A stretch of 33,856 bases of DNA from IMG/VR virus record IMGVR_UViG_3300032334_000379, positions 1 through 33,856 of that record, one strand, 5' to 3'. Each line of letters opens with the position of its first letter. Position 1 is the stretch's first letter. Source of the DNA: a virus. The notes beneath the pieces were generated by a model. The model had not been told where the DNA came from. It did no database searches and was given only the letters and a program-made list of their open reading frames with translations. This document shows positions 11,601 through 18,257 of the stretch, one piece after another. Made by a program: the position numbers and the translations under genes.

Positions 11601-12604
11601 ATAAAGTATTGGTAACTGGTGTAGCAGGATTTATGGGAAGCCATCTTGCGGATGAATTTTTGAAGCGTGGATATCATGTTGTTGGTATTGACAATCTTAT
11701 TGGAGGATACAAGGAGAACGTTCCCGAAGGTGTAGAGTTCTGGGAACTTGACCTTAATGATTTAGATTCTCTTCACGAACCATTTGCAGGTGTTGACCTA
11801 GTTGTTCATACTGCTTGTACTGCTTATGAAGGGTTGTCTGTATTCTCTCCTGCTCTTATTACTCGTAATACCTCGCAAATTATTGCAACTGTTATGAGTG
11901 CCAGCATCAAGGCTGGTGTTAAAAAGATTGTTCACATGTCTTCTATGGCTCGCTATGGAACGCAAGAGGTTGTTCCATTTACAGAAGACCTTTTACCTTT
12001 ACCACAAGACCCATATGGTATTGCTAAGTATGCTGGAGAACTTTTGATTAAGAACCTTGCAGAAACTCATGGTATGAATTATGTAATCCTTGTTCCACAC
12101 AACATCATTGGACCAAGACAAAAATATGATGACCCATTTAGAAACGTTGCATCCATTATGATTAACAGAATGCTTCAGGGCAAGCAGCCTATCATTTATG
12201 GTGATGGAACGCAGATGAGGTGTTTCTCATTTATGCAAGATGTAATTAATCCATTAATGATTGCTTGTGAAACAAATGTAGCAAATGGAATGACTATTAA
12301 TATTGGTCCAGATGAAGAGTTTGTAACAATCGTTGAACTTGCTGAAAAACTTGCAAAGATTTTAGACTTTAAATTAGACCCAATCTTTATGGCTGGAAGA
12401 CCACAGGAAGTGAAACATGCAAACTGTTCTGCTGATAAAGCCAGAGAGATTTTAGGATACAAAACCTCTACCACTTTAGAAGAGGGATTGACAGAACTTG
12501 TTAATTGGATTAAAGAAAAAGGAACTAAGCCATTTGACTACCACTTGCCTATTGAATTTATTACAGATAAAACTCCTAAAACCTGGACTCAAAAGTTAAT
12601 GTAA
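11597..12604 (+). CDS. NAD-dependent epimerase/dehydratase (extended SDR)
   Basis: 335 residues, normal for the family. The N-terminal Rossmann motif is VTGVAGFMGSH (G8-x2-G11-x2-G14), catalytic S115/S116 is in HMSSMARY, and Y140-x3-K144 is in YGIAKYAG. It resembles UDP-glucose 4-epimerase or dTDP-sugar enzymes. PHNIIGPRQKYDDPF and FSFMQDVINPLM are characteristic substrate-domain segments. It should interconvert nucleotide sugars for the neighbouring transferases. Its stop is one base from the stop of the convergent gene at 12606, with no terminator visible. Confidence 0.9.
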   Translation: MNKVLVTGVAGFMGSHLADEFLKRGYHVVGIDNLIGGYKENVPEGVEFWELDLNDLDSLHEPFAGVDLVVHTACTAYEGLSVFSPALITRNTSQIIATVMSASIKAGVKKIVHMSSMARYGTQEVVPFTEDLLPLPQDPYGIAKYAGELLIKNLAETHGMNYVILVPHNIIGPRQKYDDPFRNVASIMINRMLQGKQPIIYGDGTQMRCFSFMQDVINPLMIACETNVANGMTINIGPDEEFVTIVELAEKLAKILDFKLDPIFMAGRPQEVKHANCSADKAREILGYKTSTTLEEGLTELVNWIKEKGTKPFDYHLPIEFITDKTPKTWTQKLM

Positions 12605-12605
12605 C

Positions 12606-13289
12606 TTATTCATCTTTAGTTTTTTGCTTGACCAGAGATAGCATTCGTTCTGGTGTTGATGCAGAATAATATAACCAATAAAGTTCTATATTACGAAGAT
12701 GATTAAAATTAAATCCTGGGTCATGTATTTGAACATCATGTCCCAAACAATAAATATATCCATCATGTTTAATTAATTTGCTACCCTTAATGATTGTGTG
12801 TGCCAATTCAAATGCTGAATCTTCTCCGCCCCATTGAACAAACTTTTCATCCATGCCCCCAACAGACCACCATGCTTCTGGTGTACAAACATAAATGCCA
12901 CCATTGGCTTCTGTATATAATGTATGTTTAAGTAATTTAATATCTGAGCCATCAAAAAACTTTTGAGTCATTTCTTTATCAAAATATTTACAAAGTCTGT
13001 AAGGATTATGAATCATACCATCTTCTTGGCATTGTTTTATTGCTTCCAATAAAGGCTCAATTTCGGGTAGTGTATCTGCATCATTAATAATAATAACGTC
13101 ACAGTGAGCCTCCTGTGCCTTTTTTACACCATCATTACGACTGGCTGAAGCATTCCAGAATTCCCCTGGTCTATCGCTATAGAATATCTCAATGTCTGCT
13201 AAATTAGTTTTATACCAAAAAAGAACAGCCTCTAAAGGTTTTATCCTAGAAGGCTGCTCTCTCCATGGTATTACTAATCCTAGTTTCAT
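12606..13289 (-). CDS. Family 2-like glycosyltransferase
   Basis: 227 residues. KLGLVIPWREQ at the N-terminus, SASRNDGVKKAQ (about 48-59), then VIIINDADTLPE with the D-x-D metal motif (about 66-77), and VGGMDEKFVQWGGEDSAFEL (about 143-162), typical of the GalNAc-transferase/chondroitin synthase-type GT2 group. It transfers an activated sugar; the acceptor is unknown. Although on the other strand, it adjoins the sugar cluster tail to tail. The start overlaps the stop of the GroES-like gene. Confidence 0.85.
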   Translation of the reverse strand: MKLGLVIPWREQPSRIKPLEAVLFWYKTNLADIEIFYSDRPGEFWNASASRNDGVKKAQEAHCDVIIINDADTLPEIEPLLEAIKQCQEDGMIHNPYRLCKYFDKEMTQKFFDGSDIKLLKHTLYTEANGGIYVCTPEAWWSVGGMDEKFVQWGGEDSAFELAHTIIKGSKLIKHDGYIYCLGHDVQIHDPGFNFNHLRNIELYWLYYSASTPERMLSLVKQKTKDE

Positions 13290-13591
13290 TCCTCTTCATC
13301 ACCAAGGATTGCCAAAACACTAGCACTATATAAAGATAGATAGTCATTTCCATCATGCTTAAATTTCATAACATTATTAGGATTAAACATGATTTTGTCT
13401 CCTACTTTTACATCCATTGGTACACGGACACCATTCTTTAGTTGTCTACCCTCGCCTACAGCAAAGGCAACCCCAATGTTTTTTGGTTCGTCTGATGGAC
13501 CCACAGAAAGCAATAGACCAGATGCAGTCTTTTCTGGTTCTGTTTTCTTTTCTACTTTGATAATAATAATATCTTCTGGTGCTTTAATCAT
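13286..13591 (-). CDS. GroES-like co-chaperonin (Cpn10)
   Basis: 101 residues, the normal Cpn10 length. It starts IKAPEDIIIIKVEKKTEPEK like the 'P-L-x-D-R-V' first strand, has a mobile-loop region (KTASGLLL), then VAFAVGEGRQLKNG, VGDKIMFNP and YLSLYSASVLAIL at the C-terminus. Cpn10 caps GroEL and is a heptamer. Phage versions (for example T4 Gp31) can adapt host GroEL to fold capsid protein. No GroEL is in the window. Confidence 0.82.
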   Translation of the reverse strand: MIKAPEDIIIIKVEKKTEPEKTASGLLLSVGPSDEPKNIGVAFAVGEGRQLKNGVRVPMDVKVGDKIMFNPNNVMKFKHDGNDYLSLYSASVLAILGDEEE

Positions 13592-13592
13592 G

Positions 13593-14123
13593 CTATTCCT
13601 TATCGAATGCTAGTCTTGTAATTTCTTCAGATGCAAGCAGAACTGCGATAGGTGCTAGTGCTGTAATGACAACACCAATCCAGGCACGAAAGTCTACCAA
13701 TGAACCATTCCAGAAACTAAGTGTGTGAGCAACGTTAGCAATAACCGATACAATGGCAAAGCCTGTTAGTCCTGCTAGTGTTCTCCATGTGGATTCGCCA
13801 CGAGCCTTAAAGACTACAAGTGAAATAGTATATGCAAGAATAGCAGCATCAATGAACAATGCTGGTAACCATTGCAAGAATGCTGGCAAGCCTGTCCATG
13901 CAGACACCTCGTAGATACCACTAAATGAAACGGTAAAAGATGTAATCATAAGCAGCGATACCAAAGCAACAGCAGTATACAACACTGGAAGTGAGTCTGG
14001 ATTAATACGTTTAGACTTCTTCTTTACTACTGGAGACTGTGGCTCCTGTGTAATTGTTTCAGGGAACTCTACACGCTTGTTAAAGTTACCACCTTGGATA
14101 TCCCATTCTGTTAGATTACTCAT
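13593..14123 (-). CDS. DUF2637/SpdB-like membrane protein
   Basis: 176 residues. A polar basic N-terminus (to about 45) is followed by four hydrophobic segments (about 48-70, 80-102, 113-135, 143-163). The pattern 'FSGIYEVSAWTGLPAFLQWL', 'PALFIDAAILAYT', 'SVIANVAHTLSF' and a final 'APIAVLLASEE' matches the DUF2637 family found on actinobacterial plasmids and phages, where SpdB-like proteins are linked to plasmid spread. GGTATAAT, six bases, ATG gives a leaderless mRNA. Confidence 0.82.
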   Translation of the reverse strand: MSNLTEWDIQGGNFNKRVEFPETITQEPQSPVVKKKSKRINPDSLPVLYTAVALVSLLMITSFTVSFSGIYEVSAWTGLPAFLQWLPALFIDAAILAYTISLVVFKARGESTWRTLAGLTGFAIVSVIANVAHTLSFWNGSLVDFRAWIGVVITALAPIAVLLASEEITRLAFDKE

Positions 14124-14129
14124 AATTCT

Positions 14130-14157
14130 ATTATACCTTATTTATCCCATTTGTCAT
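14130..14157 (-). promoter_or_regulatory. Promoter giving a leaderless mRNA
   Basis: On the minus strand GG then TATAAT (14135-14130), six bases before ATG 14123. A possible -35 ATGACA (14157-14152) lies 16 bases upstream and inside the end of the preceding gene. Confidence 0.65.
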
Positions 14158-14425
14158 CTAATACCAGCATTGCGATAATTGCGTAGTTTGCCATATCAAT
14201 AAAAGAATCCCTAAGACTTTCATTTTCGGGGGTAGCACCAGAATCATAAAGATGGTTAATGCGAGCCAACTTGTCGTGCATTCTAACCCTAAGTCCATTT
14301 AACGCTCCTCCTGGACTACCAGAAATATTCTTCGGTCCATAGTCTTTGTGCTTTTTAAGAAGCAGTTGTTCTGCTTCATCATAGGTAATGCCAACTGCTT
14401 TTACAAATTCTTCATTTAAATCCAT
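14138..14425 (-). CDS. DUF1599-like nucleotide-modification-associated protein
   Basis: 95 residues from ATG 14425, chosen because GAGGAG lies just upstream; the longer frame has no ribosome site. LLLKKHKDYGPKNISGSPGG (about 23-42) and RVRMHDKLARINHL (about 47-60) match the DUF1599 family, also called nucleotide modification associated domain 1, proposed to act with enzymes that make or handle modified nucleotides in phages. It should be cytoplasmic. It lies downstream of two small membrane proteins. Confidence 0.78.
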   Translation of the reverse strand: MDLNEEFVKAVGITYDEAEQLLLKKHKDYGPKNISGSPGGALNGLRVRMHDKLARINHLYDSGATPENESLRDSFIDMANYAIIAMLVLDDKWDK

Positions 14426-14426
14426 T

Positions 14427-14597
14427 TTAATACTCCTCGTGATTAATTCCGTGTTTACTATCCACATACTTATGAATCTTGCGTAGTGTTCTAGCCTTTG
14501 CAAATCCGTATACCGCTAATGCGAATACAGCATTCCAAAAGAATTCAGCGATGATGTGGTTAATGCCAAATACTACTTCTAGTAGGTCGTGTTCCAT
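14427..14597 (-). CDS. Small membrane protein (56 residues)
   Basis: Begins MEHDLLEVVFGINHIIAEFF, then WNAVFALAVYGFAKA, giving one hydrophobic helix at about 16-34 and a basic cytoplasmic tail (RTLRKIHKYVDSK). The ATG overlaps the upstream stop (TAATG) and the stop lies one base before the next gene. Unknown function. Confidence 0.7.
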   Translation of the reverse strand: MEHDLLEVVFGINHIIAEFFWNAVFALAVYGFAKARTLRKIHKYVDSKHGINHEEY

Positions 14598-14746
14598 TAT
14601 TCTTTTCCTTCACAATTTAGTATTGCTTGAACTTCATTATTAGGATACTTATCCCAACAGTTTTCTTTAGGCAGGTTTGCTTGAATAATCATTGTTAATA
14701 CTATTGCAATAATAAAAAAGCCAGATATAAATATTAGCCATGTCAT
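14597..14746 (-). CDS. Small single-TM protein with two Cys (49 residues)
   Basis: N-terminal hydrophobic helix (MTWLIFISGFFIIAIVLTMI) then a polar domain with C30 and C46 that would face outside and could form a disulphide. It might be a signal anchor. Coupled to the next gene by TAATG. No family recognised. Confidence 0.65.
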   Translation of the reverse strand: MTWLIFISGFFIIAIVLTMIIQANLPKENCWDKYPNNEVQAILNCEGKE

Positions 14747-14753
14747 ACCATCA

Positions 14754-15104
14754 TCACTTATTTGTTGTTTGGTCATTCGTTAGCCATTCTACTAGTTTTG
14801 GATTGTCTTTTAATACTGCCAATAGTCCAACTTCATACATGGCAATAAAGTAATGCTCCCATGATTCAAAGTCATCTTCTTTAGTTGGTCTAGGCATACC
14901 CTCGTAGTTCATACGAACAGCGTGTAGGACTTCGTGTAGCAGTGTAACCTGCTTCTTGCCATTACCCAAACCAGATGCAACAACAATTAGATTCTTGCCA
15001 TCCAGGGTATAGCCATAAGCACCATCACTCAGCATACCATCTTCGCCAGTATCACGCTCAATAACATTGAATTTTTGTGGACCAACTTTAATTGATTTAA
15101 TCAT
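14754..15104 (-). CDS. HExxH putative zinc metalloprotease
   Basis: 116 residues. TLLHEVLHAVRMNYEG contains H57-E58-x2-H61, the zinc protease signature, and a downstream helix (SWEHYFIAMYEVGLLAVL) can supply the third ligand Glu, as in ImmA/IrrE-type and phage-borne minimal metalloproteases. DNPKLVEWL near the end is also typical of these. It could cleave a regulator, but no helix-turn-helix partner is adjacent. The start overlaps the stop of the GYxxGW gene by one base. Confidence 0.75.
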   Translation of the reverse strand: MIKSIKVGPQKFNVIERDTGEDGMLSDGAYGYTLDGKNLIVVASGLGNGKKQVTLLHEVLHAVRMNYEGMPRPTKEDDFESWEHYFIAMYEVGLLAVLKDNPKLVEWLTNDQTTNK

Positions 15105-15355
15105 TATCTAATCTTTCTAATCATACTGATAGCGGAATGAACTCCAGCAATAATTCCTGGGTTGTAGTGTTGACCATTGTTCTTTAGGTCTTTCTCAATA
15201 GCAGCAATGATTACTTTACGCTGTTCTGCAACTGCTTTCTTCCTGCCAGTCTCAAAGCCTTCGCTCCAACCCTTATTATAGCCATCTTCATAGCCCTTAT
15301 CATATTTACGTTTAAATGTATTTTGTAGGCGTGTAGCCCAATCTGGTTTACTCAT
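15104..15355 (-). CDS. GYxxGW-motif protein, leaderless
   Basis: 83 residues. KYDKGYEDGYNKGWSEGFET (about 17-36) shows five Gly-aromatic units, the longest run among the three related proteins, followed by a basic helix (GRKKAVAEQRKVIIAAIEKD). The repeats probably form one amphipathic helix. The promoter at 15362-15390 places the start six bases before the ATG. Confidence 0.78.
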   Translation of the reverse strand: MSKPDWATRLQNTFKRKYDKGYEDGYNKGWSEGFETGRKKAVAEQRKVIIAAIEKDLKNNGQHYNPGIIAGVHSAISMIRKIR

Positions 15356-15361
15356 ATATAT

Positions 15362-15390
15362 ATTTTACCGTATTTAGCGGTGTTTGTCAA
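15362..15390 (-). promoter_or_regulatory. Sigma-A-like promoter, leaderless start
   Basis: On the minus strand TTGACA (15390-15385), a 17-base spacer and TAAAAT (15367-15362), then six bases and ATG 15355. The -35 overlaps the 3' end of the thioredoxin gene. The context GCTTGACAAAC is shared with the 9148 promoter. Confidence 0.78.
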
Positions 15391-15635
15391 GCAAATAATG
15401 AGATAAGTCTGGCTTCTGTGGCTGTTCCCTTGTGGAAAATTTCTTTACCATCTACCTTGCCAATAAAGGCAGGAACTCCTCTAATGCCATGTTCCTGGAA
15501 AACGCTTACATCTTCATCAGCATCATACTTAATATAAACAATGTCAGGATTATCATTAAGAAACTTATCAATGATTGGTTGCATTTGTTTGCATGGCTGA
15601 CACCATGTAGCACTAAAATGAATTAGTTCTTTCAT
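15387..15635 (-). CDS. Thioredoxin-like protein
   Basis: 82 residues, shorter than host thioredoxins (about 105) because the first beta-alpha unit is missing. The active site W11-C12-Q-P-C15 is intact, with cis-Pro region GIRGVPAFIG (about 50-59). It should reduce or exchange disulphides in the cytoplasm and might feed electrons to ribonucleotide reductase. Its ATG overlaps the stop of the multidomain gene by one base. Confidence 0.88.
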   Translation of the reverse strand: MKELIHFSATWCQPCKQMQPIIDKFLNDNPDIVYIKYDADEDVSVFQEHGIRGVPAFIGKVDGKEIFHKGTATEARLISLFA

Positions 15636-16882
15636 TAATTACCCCTAAGAGACTTGAGTTTGTGCCCAACTAATGTATCTGTTGGCTTACCATCTTTGTA
15701 CACTCTAACAACTGCAGCAGGGTCTTCTGGTGTTCCTGTTACTGAGAAATCTGAGTTAGGAACATTGTACTTACCATTTCTAATAATTCTAACAATCTTA
15801 CCTGTTGCTGTACCGCCAGAAGAATTCCAAGAAACCATGCTACCAACACTACCAGCCTTAGATAGTTGTCCCTGGTCTGAATAATCTTTACCAAAATCAG
15901 CAAACAAAGCCTTATCTGCTTCTCTAGTTGCAATAGCACGACTCCAAGAATACCCAGAGTCACCGCCCCAAGCGTCCCACATAATTCTTCCGTTGCTTGG
16001 ATTGCTTGTGTTATTGAAATCTTTACCCTTTTTGTCTACCTCGTGACGAGAGAAGAATGAATACATGCGTTTGACCACACTAAGAGACATTGAGCGACCT
16101 GCTACGATATCTCTTGCTCTACCCCAGCCAACAGGAGTTCCTGCACCATTAGCCTTGCCCTCTTCCTTCCAACGGATAGCACGAGCAGCAGCAGACTTCA
16201 TACCAGCAGTTGGAGAATATCCGTCAGCCTTGTACATTTCTTCCATGTCCATTTCTGGCATACCGTCTTCTGGCTCCTGAACCTCTACATCAAGGTCTGC
16301 AATTTTATGTGCATCAGACATAAGCATTCCAATTGAGTATGCTGTTGGACACCAGTTATCTTCGTCTTCCTCATATTCATAAATTCTAACAGCCATTGCT
16401 GGATTTTCTGGTGTAGACTGAATAGCGTATTCTGTTCCTGCAACTCCATAAACTCCACCCTCAGTCATAACATGTTCAACAAGACCAACAACTGCACCTT
16501 CTGTTGTTAGCCCCATTACATAGTCACCCTCAACAATTCTTTCTGCTTTATACATAGCACTAATAGATGTTCCACCGCTAGAAACTGCACCAGAAGCATC
16601 CGAACCATTTCCTGGTTGAATTTTTGGTTTACGAATCTTAACTTTTTTACCACCACGCATAGATGTTGGTGTCTTTACTCCAACATTTGGGTATGTTGGG
16701 TTTGCGGTAGACGATGGATTAACACCATTATCTGCCTTATCTGCTTCGGCAGCATAGAGAGCACGAACTTGTGCTGTTGCATCTGCTTCTGTCTTGTGGC
16801 ATCCCATTACTTCGCCACCTTCTTTTACTACTGGATACCCTGAGCATCCATTTGAACCCTGTGCTCCTACTGAATAAGGCAT
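15635..16882 (-). CDS. Multidomain phage protein with DUF2945-like C-terminus
   Basis: 415 residues. The N-terminal module CSGYPVVKEGGEVMGCHKTE (13-32) is a short Cys-containing unit common on phage head-region proteins. A disordered basic linker (about 70-100) follows, then a beta domain (MYKAERIVEGDYVMGLTTEG). Next is a helical module with AAARAIRWKEEGKANGAGTP and MWDAWGGDSGYSWSRAI, seen in XkdF-like or protease-associated phage proteins. The DUF2945-like end (GSMVSWNSSGGTATGKIVRI) repeats the beta domain. It is probably a virion or maturation protein; no protease residues can be assigned. Confidence 0.65.
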   Translation of the reverse strand: MPYSVGAQGSNGCSGYPVVKEGGEVMGCHKTEADATAQVRALYAAEADKADNGVNPSSTANPTYPNVGVKTPTSMRGGKKVKIRKPKIQPGNGSDASGAVSSGGTSISAMYKAERIVEGDYVMGLTTEGAVVGLVEHVMTEGGVYGVAGTEYAIQSTPENPAMAVRIYEYEEDEDNWCPTAYSIGMLMSDAHKIADLDVEVQEPEDGMPEMDMEEMYKADGYSPTAGMKSAAARAIRWKEEGKANGAGTPVGWGRARDIVAGRSMSLSVVKRMYSFFSRHEVDKKGKDFNNTSNPSNGRIMWDAWGGDSGYSWSRAIATREADKALFADFGKDYSDQGQLSKAGSVGSMVSWNSSGGTATGKIVRIIRNGKYNVPNSDFSVTGTPEDPAAVVRVYKDGKPTDTLVGHKLKSLRGN

Positions 16883-17337
16883 TAGTTTTCCATCTCCATT
16901 TCATTTTCCATGCTGACACGAATCTGCCAGCAAAACTTTTGTGATGCAGTCTGACGGTCAGCAAAGAAATTTGCTAGACCATACTGCTTGGCTTCGTTAG
17001 CAAGGTCACTTGCTACAACCAATGCCTCAATGTGTGCCTCAATAGAAAGATAAAGGTCATTCAACATAGGCTGTGGGTCACCAACAATAACTGGCTCTGG
17101 AACTGTTGACATGTCAAAGAAATCTGTTAGTCTATATGGTGCATACTGTCTTAGTGCACGAAGCCACTCTGCATAAGTATCTGTTGCTGCATCATAGTTT
17201 AAATAAATGTCTTCAAAAAATTCGTGGAACTGCTGGAAGTCATCTCCCTCTACATTCCAGTGGTATCCATGTGCTTTAAATTTAAGGGCAACGTTATCTG
17301 CCAGTAGCGTTCTTAGTTGTGCTAGTAAATTTTCCAT
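16882..17337 (-). CDS. dps: Dps/ferritin-like DNA protection protein
   Basis: 151 residues, the size of Dps. The inter-subunit ferroxidase ligands are present in the family spacing: H26 (GYHWNVEG), H38, D53 and E57 (DTYAEWLRAL). Family members assemble into dodecamers that oxidise iron with peroxide and protect DNA. The C-terminus is acidic (MENEMEMEN), not the basic DNA-binding tail. It is leaderless: GGTATAAT, six bases, ATG 17337. It sits next to Hsp20, separated by a copy of the covarying stem-loop. Confidence 0.88.
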   Translation of the reverse strand: MENLLAQLRTLLADNVALKFKAHGYHWNVEGDDFQQFHEFFEDIYLNYDAATDTYAEWLRALRQYAPYRLTDFFDMSTVPEPVIVGDPQPMLNDLYLSIEAHIEALVVASDLANEAKQYGLANFFADRQTASQKFCWQIRVSMENEMEMEN

Positions 17338-17343
17338 TGTCTT

Positions 17344-17349
17344 ATTATA
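17344..17349 (-). promoter_or_regulatory. -10 box for dps, leaderless
   Basis: On the minus strand TATAAT (17349-17344) preceded by GG and followed by six bases and the dps ATG. No convincing -35 hexamer is present; instead the covarying stem-loop (17385-17363) occupies the area just upstream. Confidence 0.6.
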
Positions 17350-17362
17350 CCATATCTGTTAG

Positions 17363-17385
17363 TGGGCAGTTTACCGTCATACCCA
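17363..17385 (-). repeat. Stem-loop of covarying family, copy 5 (minus strand)
   Basis: Reading the minus strand: CC, then TGGGTA (17385-17380), 11-base loop TGACGGTAAAC, TGCCCA (17368-17363). One pair is T-G, the others are Watson-Crick and differ from the four left-arm copies. It lies between the hsp20 stop and the dps -10, the same stop-to-promoter position as the others. Confidence 0.65.
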
Positions 17386-17396
17386 GGACTTCCGAC

Positions 17397-17813
17397 TTAC
17401 TTAATAGTAATAGTCTTAGGTTTCTTTTCCTCTGGAACATTGATAACTAAATCAATAGTCAGAATACCATGCTTCAATTCAGCCTTAGCGACTTCAGCAT
17501 ATTCTGGTAGAGTGAAAGAACGAGTGAACTTGCGACCAGCAATGCCCTTGTAAACATAACGGATATCCTCTGGTAGTTCTTTATCTTCTTTTGTTTCACC
17601 AGCAACAGTCAAAATGTTCTTGTCTGTTGTGATTGTAACGTCATCCTTCTCAAATCCAGCAAGAGCAAATTCAAGATACCATTCGTTCTTGTCCTTTGAG
17701 TGAATTACGTTGTAGGGTGGGTATGTGGAGCCAACTCTGTTGATTCCTGGTGTTGCAAGCATCTTATCAAATTCCTGACTAAGTGCTGCGAATGGGTCTG
17801 TATAGATTACCAT
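17397..17813 (-). CDS. Hsp20-family small heat-shock protein
   Basis: 138 residues from ATG 17813, chosen because AAGGAG lies nine bases upstream; the ATG at 17822 has no spacing. The alpha-crystallin domain runs from about YNVIHSKDKNEWYLEFALAG to FTRSFTLPEYAEVAKAELKHGILTIDL, with the final KTITIK close to the usual I-x-I C-terminal motif. It should bind unfolding proteins without ATP. The N-terminus (DPFAALSQEFDKML) resembles IbpA. Its -35 lies within the terminator of the upstream gene. Confidence 0.9.
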   Translation of the reverse strand: MVIYTDPFAALSQEFDKMLATPGINRVGSTYPPYNVIHSKDKNEWYLEFALAGFEKDDVTITTDKNILTVAGETKEDKELPEDIRYVYKGIAGRKFTRSFTLPEYAEVAKAELKHGILTIDLVINVPEEKKPKTITIK

Positions 17814-17872
17814 TTGTATCATCTCCTTTTAAGCGAGTTATTTTTGTACCCCCAATTGGCAGGTACATATCT

Positions 17873-17901
17873 ATTATAGCAAAAAAGGACAGGCTTTGCA
17901 A
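17873..17901 (-). promoter_or_regulatory. Promoter for hsp20 overlapping a terminator
   Basis: Minus strand TTGCAA (17901-17896), a 17-base spacer and TATAAT (17878-17873). The -35 lies in the loop of the terminator hairpin at 17881-17908. The leader of about 55 bases carries GTACC...GGTAC (17866-17846), a five-pair inverted repeat ahead of AAGGAG. Confidence 0.65.
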
Positions 17902-17908
17902 CCTGCCC
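17881..17908 (-). terminator. Intrinsic terminator
   Basis: On the minus strand GGGCAGG (17908-17902), loop TTGCAAAG, CCTGTCC (17893-17887) with one G-U pair, followed by six T (17886-17881). It follows the membrane protein gene 17926-18234. Confidence 0.8.
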
Positions 17909-17925
17909 CTTAATGCTTGTCAAGA

Positions 17926-18234
17926 CTACTTCTTTGTGGTGGTCTTCTTAACTGGTGTTGTCTTTGTAACTGTCTTTACAACAGTCTTCTTAACTGGTGC
18001 CTTGGTAACCTTGACATCCTTAAGAGCATCTGCAACAACTGCAGCAGATGGAACAATGCCAAATGCCTTGTCCTTTGGATTTACTGCTCTAGTTGCAACT
18101 GGTAGCAATGCAGCAACCAATGACCAAGCAAGGGTCTTTGGGTCTGTAACGCCAGCCAAGTATAATGCGGCTACAGCAGATAGGATGCTACGCAAATATG
18201 ATGCGAACAGAGCCTTTAGTTGAGTTGTACTCAT
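17926..18234 (-). CDS. Holin-like membrane protein with Lys-rich tail
   Basis: 102 residues. Two hydrophobic segments (about 15-30, SILSAVAALYLAGV, and 36-50, AWSLVAALLPVATRAV), then NPKDKAFGI, a phrase frequent in actinophage two-TM proteins often annotated as holins. The tail is rich in Val, Thr and Lys (about 72-102, KKTVVKTVTKTTPVKKTTTK). Charged tails are common in holins. It lies about 3.3 kb downstream of the M23 lysin in the same direction. A holin role is plausible but unproven. Confidence 0.65.
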   Translation of the reverse strand: MSTTQLKALFASYLRSILSAVAALYLAGVTDPKTLAWSLVAALLPVATRAVNPKDKAFGIVPSAAVVADALKDVKVTKAPVKKTVVKTVTKTTPVKKTTTKK

Positions 18235-18257
18235 TTTTGTTTCTCCTTATTTAGTGC

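Noticed and set aside
14426-14503. N-terminal extension of the DUF1599-like protein to 14503
   Set aside because: It overlaps the small membrane protein gene 14427-14597 in another frame, and GAGGAG supports the start at 14425.
17846-17866. Leader hairpin GTACC...GGTAC of hsp20 as an RNA thermometer
   Set aside because: The stem does not include the AAGGAG ribosome site and no ROSE- or fourU-like pairing was found, so the sequence does not support it.
17783-18223. Plus-strand frame of 146 codons
   Set aside because: It crosses the hsp20 promoter and terminator and is antisense to the Lys-rich membrane protein; its composition reflects that antisense origin.
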